64,000 nt of DNA, taken from the NCBI GenBank assembly GCA_001931875.2, contig MSJH02000666.1, forward strand, positions 124,001 through 188,000, given 5' to 3'. The DNA comes from Byssochlamys sp. IMV 00236 (Eukaryota; Ascomycota; Eurotiomycetes; Eurotiales; Thermoascaceae). The first letter of the stretch is position 1; each line of letters starts with the position of its first letter. The position numbers and the translations under genes are program-made. This document shows positions 1 through 10,590 of this stretch, in pieces. Below the pieces are notes generated by a model, which was given only the letters and a program-made list of their open reading frames with translations, was not told the origin of the DNA and ran no database searches.

Positions 1-3000
1 GGATCCTGAGCGGGACCGGCAACGTCCCACACGCGGACGGTCCCATCTGCACCACCGGAAACAAGAACGGTGGACTCGGCACTCCAGCTCAGTGACCAGA
101 TGCCCCCCTTTCCATGGCCGCGCATGCGCTTGAGCTGGCGACCCGGAGCGAGATCCCAGAGGATGATAGATCCCTGGTCATCGGCAGACGCCAGTATCTT
201 TCCGTTCTTGCTGCAAGCCAGCGCAGTGATGTTTCCGGTATGGCCAGTGAACATGCGGACAGCGTTACCAGTGGTCACAGCCCACATACGGACAGTGCGG
301 TCACAACTGCCGGTGAAGACATATGCAGAGTTGGGGTGGAAACAAACGCAGTCAACGTCCTGGTCATGTCCGGCGAAAATACGCTGTTGACGAATACGGT
401 CAGTAGCCCAGAGACGCGCAGTCTTGTCGTGGCCGCCAGAGACAAAGTAGTAACCGTACGGTCCCCAGGAAAGGTCCCAAACAGGGTGGTCATGACCCTT
501 GTAAACAACCATGCACTGCCAAAGATCCAAAGACCACAGCCTGATAGTCTTGTCCGCAGAAGAGGAAAGCAGGAAGCGAACGTTGGTGGGTGCAAGTGAA
601 CCGTCAGTAGGAGTGGTAGAGGGAGCAAAAGCGACAGCGTAGACTGGTCCTGAGTGGCCGATCAGACGGTGTGAGTTCGCGAGCGGCTTATCATCGATGC
701 CTTCATGAGTGGGCTTGATCTTCTGTCCGTCGAGACTCCAGACACGAATGTACGATTCCTGCATACCGGCAGCAACGAGCATGTTGTCGTCCGAGAAGTC
801 GAGACACGTAATTCTTATATCAGGTTAGAGAAGGTCTTGTCCATGTAGTCGAATGGAAAGGCTGCTTACCCGTCGTAAGTATTATGGAAGGTGAACATGC
901 AGACACTGACAGCAGGGCCAACGCCACCAGTACGACCTTCGATCTTGAACCTGTCACGGTTCTCCTTGACTTTCTGCACTTCCATTGCAACGTCACGGGC
1001 AGTAGAAGGCGGGTAAGGAATCTCAGCACGAGTTGGAGCATCTTCATCCTCTTCTTTCTTGATCATCTGATCATATTCCTGGACGAGAGTGTTGCGACCG
1101 GCAACAGGAGGGTTTTTGGCATCTTCTTCCGCGAGTTCACCTCTCACATCTTCTTCAAGCTGAGCTTCAGGAGGAAGATTTCCGAGCTTAAGACGAGGAA
1201 GAGTCCCAGTCATGGCAGGATTATCTCCAGTGTAAGCGGAGCCCGGATGGTGGCCAGGGATACCTTCATCCTCAAGAGGGAAGGTCTGCGTATCACCAGA
1301 TTTGCCAAGCATGGCAGCAAAGCTGAATCGATCGTCCGCAGTACGTTCCTTGGTGATAATGGTGCAGTAGCTGCTCAGGATAGCGGACATAACCGAACCG
1401 CCTTCCTTCTGCTTGTTTTCCAAGAACTGCATAAGGTTCGAAAAGGCAGGATTGCTCAGGATCAGACGATACTTGTTGCCACGATATAACTTAGCAGTGG
1501 AGTTGTCCTGAACATGTTCAGGGAGGCTGATAGGCTCAAGAGCACGGATATCTTCACTGTGTTCAGGAAGGAAGAGGTTCTTGTTGGTAGCGAAGAACTG
1601 CTTGGCATCCTGAGGGTAGAAGGAAGTGACAAGGTTCAAAAAAGAGTAGACAAACAACGGCCAGAGGACGCGTCTCAGTTCCGGCTACATCTTGTCAGCA
1701 TATGATGGACTGAATCGGAAACAGGGAATATACCTTGTAGAGATCCAGGTTGTCCTCAACCCAGCTTTTGAGCAAATCTGAATTGGATATTAGCACAAAC
1801 AATTCTGTAAACAAGAGCTAGATATCACTTACCAAAGCCAGCTCGATACTTGGGACGCGCATCCTCGCCCAAAGGAGGCAGAGGGCGGCCATCAATCTCC
1901 TGATTTGCGGATTCCATGCGCAACATGGCTTCAGTGCGGCTGTATCCCTTCTTGGCAAGATAGTCGATGACCTGGCAAGGAAGTGAGCGTCAGTGAGATG
2001 ACGGAGGTGGAGAGTTTGTTTGTGTTTGTGCTGGAGACAAGATGAACAACAGTAGGACGGGGAAGACAGTAGACACCAGTGCGGCAGAAACATGTGGACA
2101 GCAGCACAAGACGACATGATTGCAGAAACAAAAAGCACAACAACAAGCACGCAGATATAACACACTCTTTCATTCAAGTCTTCAACAGTTGGCTGCTTCC
2201 ACAGACGAGAGTTTCCCTGGGTCGACAGAATAGATGAACCCCCCGTTGTAGAAGGGCGAGCCGATCCCCTGTCTCGACGTGGTTGAAATGCGTGTTGAAA
2301 AGGGAAGGTTGGCAATCCAGATAGACCTTGCTCATTTCCTGTATTGACAGACGGTGCGAGGCCGACGGTAGGATCAGTGACAGAGGACTTCGGGCGACGG
2401 CGGCCACTGGCTCTCTTTCTAGCTGGCTTGACAGGACCGGCAACGCTTCCAGAATCCAATATCTGAGATGAAACCGAGTTCTGCACCGGAACTTGTGTAG
2501 CTTGATACGGCGCAGCCTGAGAAGATGGCGGTTGATTTGCTGCAGATCCACCCTGTGACGCTGGAGGGGTGCCACCCAGTTGCTCGGAATTGGTTGTGGA
2601 TGCTTTTTTCACGGGCTTCCTACGAGTCCCAGAGGCACGTTTGTTCTTGACCGGAGCAATAACAGAAGAGTCACCCTCAGGAGTCGCTGCCAGCCCACCA
2701 GAAGGCGCCAGCACGTTTGCCTCAGGGGCAGCAAGAGGAGAACTGCTCTCCAGAAGGGTCGAAGCGATGTGCTCTCTGTTCTCCTTCAACTCATGCTGCA
2801 CCCTGATTTCGTCTTGGGCTGAGTCCTTAGTCTGAGCAAGGCGCCTGTAGCGGAATCGATCCATTCTAGAGAGTCCAGCAGGGAATGTAAAGTAGTCTTC
2901 CTCGGGCTCAACAGCCATGCCCGCAAAACACTCGGGACTAGTCGCAGTCTCATGTATCTCGAAGTCCTTCAAAGTCGAGGCAGACTGCTGGCGGCTGTCG

Positions 3001-3940
3001 GCCTTGACGGTGGATTCGTCACTGGTGACCGAAAGAGCTTTAGCCATGGCAACGTCTTCACGATCCGGAGCTGCAACACCAAGAGTCTGCTGCTCGTTCG
3101 CTTGAGCTTCAGGAGAGTCCTGATGATCCGTATGCTTAGGCTTGCGTCTGGACCTAGCCTTTGAGCGAGATTTCGAGGCACGACCACTCTTCCTCGTCAT
3201 TTTGCTTGCGGTGGATGCAAAGATAACGCGTCTCACAACGACGATTATTGCGTTTTTGAGAAGAGGGGACCAGCACAACAAAACAGGCAACGCCATGTTA
3301 TAACAGTAGTCGGCGCTAGCGTTGTTCCGGATATCATAAAGGAGATGTCACGGAGTCCGCCGCTGAACAGCCGATGAAAATAACACATGGCTCTGGGCGG
3401 TGTATCTATATCGTTCTCGGTGTATAGTGTGAATGGACGCAGTTGCATGACCTCCAGAGTCACAGTCCAGCTTGACCATATTAAGCAAGCAGAGAAAAGG
3501 CCGCTAGATGGCATTGACAATGATATCCCTCCACATGAGGTGTCTCATGCTCTGGTTTAATTGAAAGATCCCACTCTTTACCCAAGCCTGGAGTTGCCGC
3601 ACCATTCCGTTCCAACCATATTGAAAGACCACGCGCAAAAAATAAGAAAACGAATAGGAAAAGTACAACCAGACAACATAGCACATAACTCAAGCATAGC
3701 AAATAGCAGAAAAGGAGTGGCCAGAAAGGAACAGCGTTCAAAAGATACATGTGCATCACTTACTATCTGGTTAAGGTTCTGCTGGGACATGACTCCAGTC
3801 GATCCTGTCGCTGAACCAGGCGTACCACCACCAACCTGGGGAGAAGGCATCGGCTGCTGAGGAGGCATGGGCATACCACCTCCGGGCCCGATACTTGCAC
3901 TGCGCGGCGCAGGGCTCGGGGCCCCTCCAGGCGCAGACAT
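1..3940 (-). CDS. taf5: TFIID/SAGA subunit TAF5 (WD40), C-terminus off the window
   Basis: TAF5 is a scaffold of general transcription factor TFIID and, in fungi, also of the SAGA coactivator; it acts in the nucleus. I place five exons on the minus strand: 3764-3940, 1833-1971, 1734-1777, 870-1684 and 813 down to the window edge; phases agree at every junction. Exon 1 is a Gly/Pro/Met-rich leader ending in QQNLNQI. Exon 2 opens with VIDYLAKKGYSRTEAML, a LisH motif. Exons 3-4 carry the TAF5 NTD2 domain (LWPLFVYSFLNLV, FYPQDAKQFF). Exon 5 is a series of WD40 repeats (for example LIGHSGPVYAVAF, GHTGNITALACS). The last repeats and stop lie beyond position 1. Intron 1 (1972-3763, about 1.8 kb) is abnormal for this genome type and contains a same-strand ORF. 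Donor GTAAGT and acceptor CCTTGCCAG, with CTGAC 22 nt upstream, are both good. Family identity is very secure; joining exon 1 to exon 2 rests on remembered TAF5 N-termini. Confidence 0.92.
2166..3296 (-). CDS. Long same-strand ORF nested in TAF5 intron 1 (nested gene or alternative first exon)
   Basis: An ATG at 3296 opens 377 codons read in the same direction as TAF5 and lying wholly inside its first intron. A second in-frame ATG (MTRKSGRASKSRSK) follows 32 codons later and may be the better start, since the first 30 residues are hydrophobic and atypical of the rest. The product is hydrophilic: a Lys/Arg/Ser-rich N-terminus, an acidic middle, one conserved-looking block (EEDYFTFPAGLSRMDRFRYR) and a Pro/Gln/Ser-rich C-terminal half. 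I recognise no domain. At 2165 the frame meets GTGTGT in phase 0; removing 2165-1972 would join LNER directly to the TAF5 LisH exon in frame. Unspliced, the frame stays open to 1818. It could therefore be an alternative long N-terminus of TAF5, a nested independent gene, or chance. Its length and lack of stops make chance the least likely. Confidence 0.5.
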
Positions 3941-4292
3941 TTTGTCTTTGGTCTTCTGTCAATATGCCGAGTTTTCAATATAGACCCATGCAGCTAGACG
4001 CCAAGATATGATTCCCTAGACTAGGAATTTTCTAGGAGCGCAGTCGCATGAGGAGTGAAGTAACATGCCAAGGACAGCGACAATGAAGATGGCGGAGTTG
4101 AAAGAGTTCCTTTGATATTGAACTATCGCCTTTCGGGCTAGCATGTCCCGCTTACGTAAGGCACAGCTTTCCCCAGCTCTTCACGTGATTACGTACCTTA
4201 CTCCATTTTCTGTGAAAGATCGAGAGTTCTGAATCTCGACTTACGCAACTTGAATCGTATCTGTTACTGCTGAGATACGAAATATCGCTATC
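3941..4292. promoter_or_regulatory. Divergent promoter between taf5 and med11
   Basis: This 352-bp gap separates the start codons of two core transcription genes pointing away from each other. It holds the palindromes CTTACGTAAG at 4151-4160 and TCACGTGA at 4181-4188. The second is an E-box core of the kind bound by bHLH proteins; the binding is inferred. No TATA element stands out. Confidence 0.5.
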
Positions 4293-4862
4293 ATGGATTC
4301 GCAGAATCCAGACCAGACCTTCACCGCAGCGGATCGCATCCGACAGTTGAATGAAATCGACAAGGTATGCCTCCACCCCTCAACACAAACAAGTTAAGTT
4401 CGACATGAAAGCAAGCTAACAAAGTCTTAGGACGTAACGAGGTTGATTCACTCCGCCGGACTGGCAATCCAATCCCTAACAAACACGCGATCGCGCGACT
4501 CCGAGTCAATGGACAATACACTCGAATCGCACAAGGCCGCATTCAAAGCCGCGACTTCGCAGTACTTCGCGCTACTTTCTTCAATCGATGTCCGGCTTAG
4601 GCGTCAGGTCTATGCTTTGGAAGAAGCATCGATTCTCGCGCCTGAGCCTACGTCCAGAACTGCAGAAGCGGCGGGCGGTGCGGGTGGAGCGGCTGCCTCA
4701 GCGAACCCGCTTGAGATCAGCTGGCTGAATAGCAGGAAGGATACTGTCGGGAAGGATAAGGAAGCGGAATTGTGGGCTGAAGCAAAGAAATTTGTGTCGC
4801 AGATCCAGAAAGGAAAGGCGCCCAATACAGCGGATAGCGATACGAAGATGGAGGTTGATTGA
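4293..4862 (+). CDS. med11: Mediator complex subunit 11
   Basis: Med11 is a small head-module subunit of Mediator that pairs with Med22 and links the complex to RNA polymerase II and TFIIH in the nucleus. Two exons, 4293-4364 and 4431-4862, give 167 residues. The intron (4365-4430) starts GTATGC after GAC AAG and ends CTTAG, with GCTAAC as branch site. The N-terminus (TAADRIRQLNEIDKDVTRLIHSAGLAIQSL) is the characteristic Med11 helical signature, followed by helices around FKAATSQYFALLSSIDVRLRRQVYALEE. The C-terminal third is an Ala/Gly linker, a short helix (AELWAEAKKFVSQIQKGKA) and an acidic tail ending MEVD, as in fungal orthologues. It lies head-to-head with taf5, another component of the preinitiation machinery. 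Confidence 0.9.
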
Positions 4863-5698
4863 GACCGCACCGACAATCGGAAAATGCATTTTGCAGAGAC
4901 CGAATGAACCGCAACCTTCTTCACCCAGAGATACTGCAGGCTTGGTTGAACCTATCGCTTGGAGCTACGACGTCGACTTGGCGCATCGCCTCTACTGAAT
5001 TTGTCCTCTCGAGTCCGAGAGACTTTACAGCTACTACCTGGAGACCATAGCATTATGGTATGCGATTTTGGGACATATGGCAGGTCTAGCCACCTGTCAA
5101 GCAAGATTGCAGAGTATGTCTGCTGTGTGAGTCGAATACTCACAAAACCAGTGGCCAACGCGGGGCCTAAGCATGGTTTCTTGCGCAAGTGGACTATCGA
5201 TCTCGCGCGACTACACAGCGCCCGTGAGCGCTCTATTTACCGTACGCATACGAGACTACAGGGTATTAGAAACGACCGTGGCGACATATTTTCAGAGGAG
5301 ATGTTCCACTCAAGGTTAACAGATGAAGTCTTGAGCAGTGGGATATACCAAGTTTCTTTCCCCTGAGCTCTTTAAAACATGTGAACTATCAGTACGATAA
5401 TCTTAGTACATCACAAATTAAAACTGAACAAGAGCAAGGAAAACAAACATCAATACGTCATCTTACCCAGTCCAATATCCTGATTAAATATTAACTTATC
5501 CAACACTGTCCAAAATGCCTGCCTAGAAAATACAATAGAAAAATAGCTGAAAACGAGACAATTGATCATTCTCCCAGTATACCATTATAAAATACGAGCT
5601 CAGAGAAGCAATTTCCAACCAGAATCCGCTCTCAGAAAAAAAAAAGAAGAAGAAAATGAAAACAACAGCCACCACTGATAACTCATGAACCCATTGAC
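4863..5698. other. Intergenic, convergent 3' ends of med11 and the Zn2Cys6 gene
   Basis: This 836-bp stretch lies between converging genes. It becomes A-rich towards 5400-5690 (for example the A-run at 5636-5646), as expected for 3' UTR and polyadenylation sequence. A 135-codon frame at 4959-5366 has no recognisable domain and I do not call it. Confidence 0.5.
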
Positions 5699-7438
5699 CT
5701 ACGGAGGTATGAAAGGTGTCTCGGAGATAATACCTGGGCTGAGCGTTTCGTTATCTTGCTGTCCCACTGTGTTGAGATCCTCCGTAATCCCGGGTGAAGC
5801 AAGAGTAGTCGACGGGGAGACGAGTCCCGACGTCGTTCCATGGCTCATTGTAAAATAACACTCGGGATTAGCAAACGGCGAGGGTAGAGGCTGGATGTCG
5901 ATAGGAGTCGCCGAGTCATCGACGCGAGAGAGCAGCACAGGTAAATATCGCGAGGATCCTCCTGGAAGGCGTGAGAGAAGAGAGCAAAGACGGTTGAGGT
6001 ACGTTTTTGGCCCGACGGCTATGGTTACTGTTGAAGGATTTGCAGGTGTACATGCCATGACGTCCATTAAACTGCAAGCGATATCGAAGAGTTTTTCTGT
6101 CTAGTAAAAGTTATAAGGTATTCGAAATGATTCCAGATAAAAGCGGAAGCCTTACGAGTCCACTACCGTGAATGCTCATCGATCGTAGGGCAATATCTGA
6201 TGTTCCTTCGATGAGATCCCGAGCAATATCAACCGGATAAGTGAATCTCATTGCTGGGTGGGGAGACGTAGATGATAAGAAGCCACTGGCCATCGAGACA
6301 CGCCAGATCACTATATGGAGCCATTGCTGGGTGGTTTTAAGGTCTGCAACTTGAGACTCTGTTCCAGCTTGTTTCTCTGGTAAGACATCCGTCAATTGCT
6401 GTTGTAGTTGGACCAGCCACTGTTTCGTGCAAGTAGTCTTCGTTTTATTCCAGAGCCCGACAAAATCATCATCAAAGGGACGAAAGAGATTCACACGCTG
6501 AGTCAAAGCAGATATAGCGGAGAAGTCATTCGAGTCTTCATATGATGCCGGGAGCGTCAGCTTAGGATGCAATGTCAGGCTTCGATGCTTTTGAAGTGCG
6601 TACGATCTACACTCGAGAGTTAGTATCAAAGTGACAAAGAATCTCATTATAGATGAATAGACCTCTCGGTTATGAATATCACCCAAAACAATCTCCTTTC
6701 CCTTATCCCTGCGGTTGTATCTGTCGACAAGTAATACGATTCTTCATCCATACCAATAATCTCCACTAGAGTGGCAGCTTCCCTGAGGTAGAACCATGCA
6801 GTACTATGTTTATCCAAGCAGAAACAGCAACCGAAAAGCAAGTAAGCGGTTACAACTGCATCGGAATTTGGGCGCTCGATGAACGAGCTTAATTTTCGTA
6901 TCCGAATGGCTTCTTCAAATGTAGCTTTACCGAGATCATGAGACGTCAACCGAGAGCCTCCTGAAAAGTCACTAACGTTCACTCTGTGCCCTGGCTGAGT
7001 TAGCACAAAGGCGCAAAGAGATGTCATGAGACAGTAGTTATCGATAGATGTGGACATATTCTTCGCCCTGTTCAGCAAAGCTCCCTTCTCAAATATCGGA
7101 ATTGTAGGATATAGATGGATAAAGAAGCTTTCAATACACCTGCTTACAAGCTGCTGGTCAATGATCTCCGATTTATGCGAAGATGGTGGCGAAAGTGGTG
7201 GTGTTACGGTATCGAAGCCGTCCACATATCCTCCAGTATTTGCATGATCTCGCAGTTTTGTCTCTCTCAACTCAGATATGACCTTCGCCCGATTTCCTTT
7301 GGGTCCCTTCTTCTGAGGAATAGCGTTGTACGTACAGGACAATGAGGCATGTCCACAGTTCCAGCATGGCTGGCCTCCCGCACAACGTATCTTCCTTCGG
7401 TGACAGGCGTCACAAGCACGTTTCGTAGACATCTCCAC
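5699..7438 (-). CDS. Zn(II)2Cys6 transcription factor with fungal-specific TF domain
   Basis: A nuclear DNA-binding regulator of the Gal4 type. Three exons, 6663-7438, 6156-6606 and 5699-6100, encode 542 residues. Intron 1 has the exact yeast-type branch site TACTAAC and ends GTGTAG; intron 2 begins GTAAGG and ends ACTAG. Cysteines at residues 9, 12, 19, 25, 28 and 35 form the binuclear zinc cluster with C-x2-C-x6-C-x5-C-x2-C-x6-C spacing. A basic linker (KKGPKGNRAKV) follows. The region from about residue 95 to 330 resembles the fungal_trans middle homology domain (FFIHLYPTIPIFEKG; REAATLVEIIGMDEE; RRLFWVIFITERSYALQKHR). The KKGPKGNRAKV linker recalls sugar-utilisation regulators of the maltose/amylase group, but that is a weak resemblance. 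No metabolic genes adjoin it, so the target pathway is unknown. Confidence 0.88.
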
Positions 7439-9067
7439 TTCTATAGAACACTTATCTGCAACAAAAGATGGAAGGACTTTCAGTCATCCGACACCGTAAG
7501 ACCTATATAGGCCAGTGATGTTGGAGTTGTATCTGCGATGACGTGGGATAAGCACGGTAGTCTTCGATATGTTCATCGAATAACGGGGGCCTTAAATAGA
7601 GACTTTTCAAGAGACATTTGCCAACAGAAGGCCAATTGATGGTATCTGGAGTCTGACCGGCCTCAGACACCGTAGCAAGTACCTTTGCCGAGTCTAATCA
7701 AGGCCAGCACGATACGGGTAATAAAGGATCGTGAAGGTGGATCTAGCCTTCGAAAGAGAGCCACGATCAAGTAACCACGATCAAAGTCCAGACATGACGC
7801 GCCCGGACAAATTCGCACAGTTATGCAATTGACAGGATGGCAGCCTGAAATTCGGCCTGCAGTGTGGCATTTGCGCTCTGTTCTCTCACTCTATCATTTT
7901 GGGAGAAGTCGACCAATGAGCAAAACCGTGGATAAATCGGCTCCAAATCGGATATCTAGCTCGAAGTACCTTAACTCGCAATTGGCCATGAAGGCGCATC
8001 ACTGCTACTCACAAAGATATGCAGTCTAATCTATGCTGGAACCCGCGACGTGAATCGAAGACCAGGGTATATTTAGTTTAACACGAGCCTCCGTGTCCGC
8101 GTCGCAAAAGCACCCGCAGGGCTGACACTGCATGAAGAAGGAACGAATTCCATGCGTTAGTTCAGGAAGAACAGCAAGTCCGTGCGGTCTCACGTCGAGG
8201 GCAAGGAGTTCTCGCAACGATTCAGATCGTCAGATATAGTAGCTTGGAGCTCGTGGAATCTGTTTCGTCATCTGCGACTTGGAGGCTGATCTAAAGCCAA
8301 CGGCTTCATCCACATGCTTTCACAGAAATGCTGGTCCGGAGGTTCCGTTACGGTTTAACCAGATGCCAGTCTATAACTGCAAGACCATTGGATATTTGGA
8401 ATTCAGTGTTTCCAAGCCTCGCATAGAGAAAGTCCAGTGACGGGATCTAATTGGGCGCGCATTGCGAGATTTATAATGCACTTGAGAACGGTAGTCTGAA
8501 AGGGAGAACAAAGAGAGGCTGCGTTTCCCCAATCGAGGAGATAGAACGAGGGCGAGGCGGTTCAACGGGCAAAAGGGGGATACATGGAGCAAAATTCCGA
8601 TCTAGACTCTTCAGAATCAAGGGTTATGCTGTTCCACGGAGGTCCTTTCAAAATGGCCTAGACGACGATTAGACAGTCACGAACGCTGGGCCACGTCGAC
8701 GTGCACAATCAAAACATGCCAGGATCGGCAGCGAACGTTGGGTTGCTTCAACTCAACCTAGAAGGCTCTACTGAAAGCAAGGAATCTTTCTTAGCCAGTC
8801 ATTAAACTGCAGAAAAGAGCGTGACCTGCATCCTAGAGAAAGAGGGTTGCTTGTACTTGTAAGCTTAACCGTTTCCTTATGTGGTTAGACATTCTTTTGC
8901 GACGAGGACAATCTGACCACTACACCAAAAACATTGCGGTGGGCACATAGTTACTTAAAGAGGGCCAGAGTCTCTCGGGCTCAATATGAAAAACATATGC
9001 CGATGTTGATTCGAACAGCCTTAACGTTCTAATGGGTATGATATTGACAAGACATTGCTCTCTTATA
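7439..9067. other. Intergenic: Zn2Cys6 promoter side and capping-protein 3' side
   Basis: About 1.6 kb without a supportable gene. All ORFs are short and without recognisable motifs. The minus strand at 8913-8927 reads like a tRNA D-arm/A-box (TGGTGTAGTGGTCAG), but no cloverleaf or B box follows. The half next to 7439 is the 5' flank of the transcription factor gene. Confidence 0.5.
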
Positions 9068-10228
9068 CTACCTCTTCATAGAGTTGATCATCTCCCTGTG
9101 AGTCGCTCTCTCACGGGACGTCTCCGATAAGGGTGCCAGGCCTGCAGAGAGGTTAACAAGGCAAAGGTACATGGCTTGTACGATAGGGAGCGCGTTGACT
9201 TACTTCGCAGGTCGCCTACAACGTCCTTTGCTTTTCCGAAATAAACCTCCTCTGCGGATCAGAAGACAAATCAGCACCTGACTAGACAACCGACCTTGCG
9301 TGGGCTCTATTGACCATGCCAAAGCGCAACATAAAAAGGGAAGGAGACTTACGTAGCAAGTTCCTCATCTTCAATTCCATATCTTCAACCAATCTGCCCA
9401 CGTTGGCAACATGGCTGGCGTCCGACTCGACAGGAAGGTCTGCTTCGACCTGTCTGGTCATGTTTCCGCTAAGATCCATCTCTCCAAGCGCATCCGTTTC
9501 GCTGGCTAGGTGCAGGATGACGGTACTTGTAAGCTTGTAATGGGACATGCGTGCACGATCGGTCGCCTCGAAGACATGGATACTGTCCCATGCGCCGGAG
9601 CTCTTTGAGCCGGGAGTAACCGCTGGTGTCTCCTTCAGTATACAGCGCGTATTATCGTCAATGACCATTACGAGAAGAGATAATAACCTTTCTTGAGCAA
9701 CACAACCCCTGCGAAGCCGTCATCCAGATCCCAGAAGTAGACACTGCCGACTCCGCCCTCATAGTACAGCTCGCGGTACACGTCGAATGCCTCGTTCGCA
9801 GCGACCTCCAATTTCCTGACTCTCTCACTGGGCACAGTTCCGTCCTCGATTGGGGGATCGAATTCGTTGCTCCATGGCGACCGGTAGCTGTCGCCGTCAC
9901 GGTTGTAGTCGCAGAGTAGATAATCACGGTTCGACTTAGCACATCGTCGGATCTCGAGCGGCTGGTCGACAGAGGCAAGAAGGTCTTCTGTCAAGTCTGG
10001 AACGATAGTGGTGATTGCTTGCAGATTGCGCTTGGTGTCACGCGGTGATAGGCGGCGGAGGAGGTCCCTGGCATGGGGATGTCATGGTCAGCGGCGGTCA
10101 GGATGCGGGGTTGAGATCGATGATGTGCTTCACGGAAGACATTCCAAGGAGAAGGATAGGGAATAGGATCGATTGGGATCAAGAGAGGCAGTTACTCACA
10201 GTGCACTGTCAAACTGTGCGTCGGCCAT
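9068..10228 (-). CDS. cap2: F-actin-capping protein subunit beta
   Basis: The beta subunit of the heterodimeric barbed-end capping protein of actin filaments, acting in the cytoplasm at cortical patches and septa. Five exons (10200-10228, 9688-10067, 9353-9622, 9204-9251, 9068-9141) give 266 residues, the normal family length. The sequence runs LDLLRRLSP, then the near-invariant [20 protein letters not shown], then [55 protein letters not shown] and [15 protein letters not shown]. The C-terminal actin-binding tentacle ends [16 protein letters not shown]. Phases match at all four introns. The donor of intron 2 (GTTATT at 9687) is weak, but frame and homology require it. It is in the same orientation as mph1, whose stop lies 362 bp upstream of this start codon. 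Confidence 0.95.
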
Positions 10229-10590
10229 GATTGTTGATGCTGTGGGAAAGCTGGTACTCTTGAAACTCGGAGATGGACTCGCGGCGTGAAGTTGGCGGAG
10301 TAAGTACGTGCGCAGACACGGCGGAAACCGTGGCCCGTGGGGTCAGCAATCACCACAGCACTGGGAGGTTTACCAACGCCACAACTACAGAGGCAAAACA
10401 AACAACTAGTATGCAAAAAGAATATAGGGAAGTTATGTAGAAATAAATTCTGGACAAGGGGTATCATATCGATTCCAGTCCGTTCTATCACACAATGTGT
10501 AGTGCCAAAAAGTGCCCAATACTCCAATTTGACCTGAACCAAGCTGGCCAGCCGCTATATCCAACATCCCGAATACTCCAGACCCATCTA
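10229..10590. other. Intergenic: cap2 promoter and mph1 3' end
   Basis: This 362-bp gap must hold both the mph1 terminator region and the cap2 promoter, as both genes are on the minus strand. I see no tRNA or repeat. A plus-strand frame over 10337-10537 is short and featureless. Confidence 0.4.

Noticed and set aside
4959..5366. 135-codon plus-strand frame after med11
   Set aside because: No recognisable motif, poor start context, and it lies in the expected 3' UTR region between convergent genes.
8913..8927. tRNA-like D-arm (TGGTGTAGTGGTCAG on the minus strand)
   Set aside because: No acceptor stem pairs around it, the anticodon arm is not formed and no B box (GGTTCGAATCC-type) follows at the right distance. 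At best a tRNA fragment.
9068..9141. Apparent frameshift in the capping-protein tail
   Set aside because: A first reading mis-copied the bases. The sequence GAGACGTCCCGTGAG gives the expected [13 protein letters not shown] without a break.
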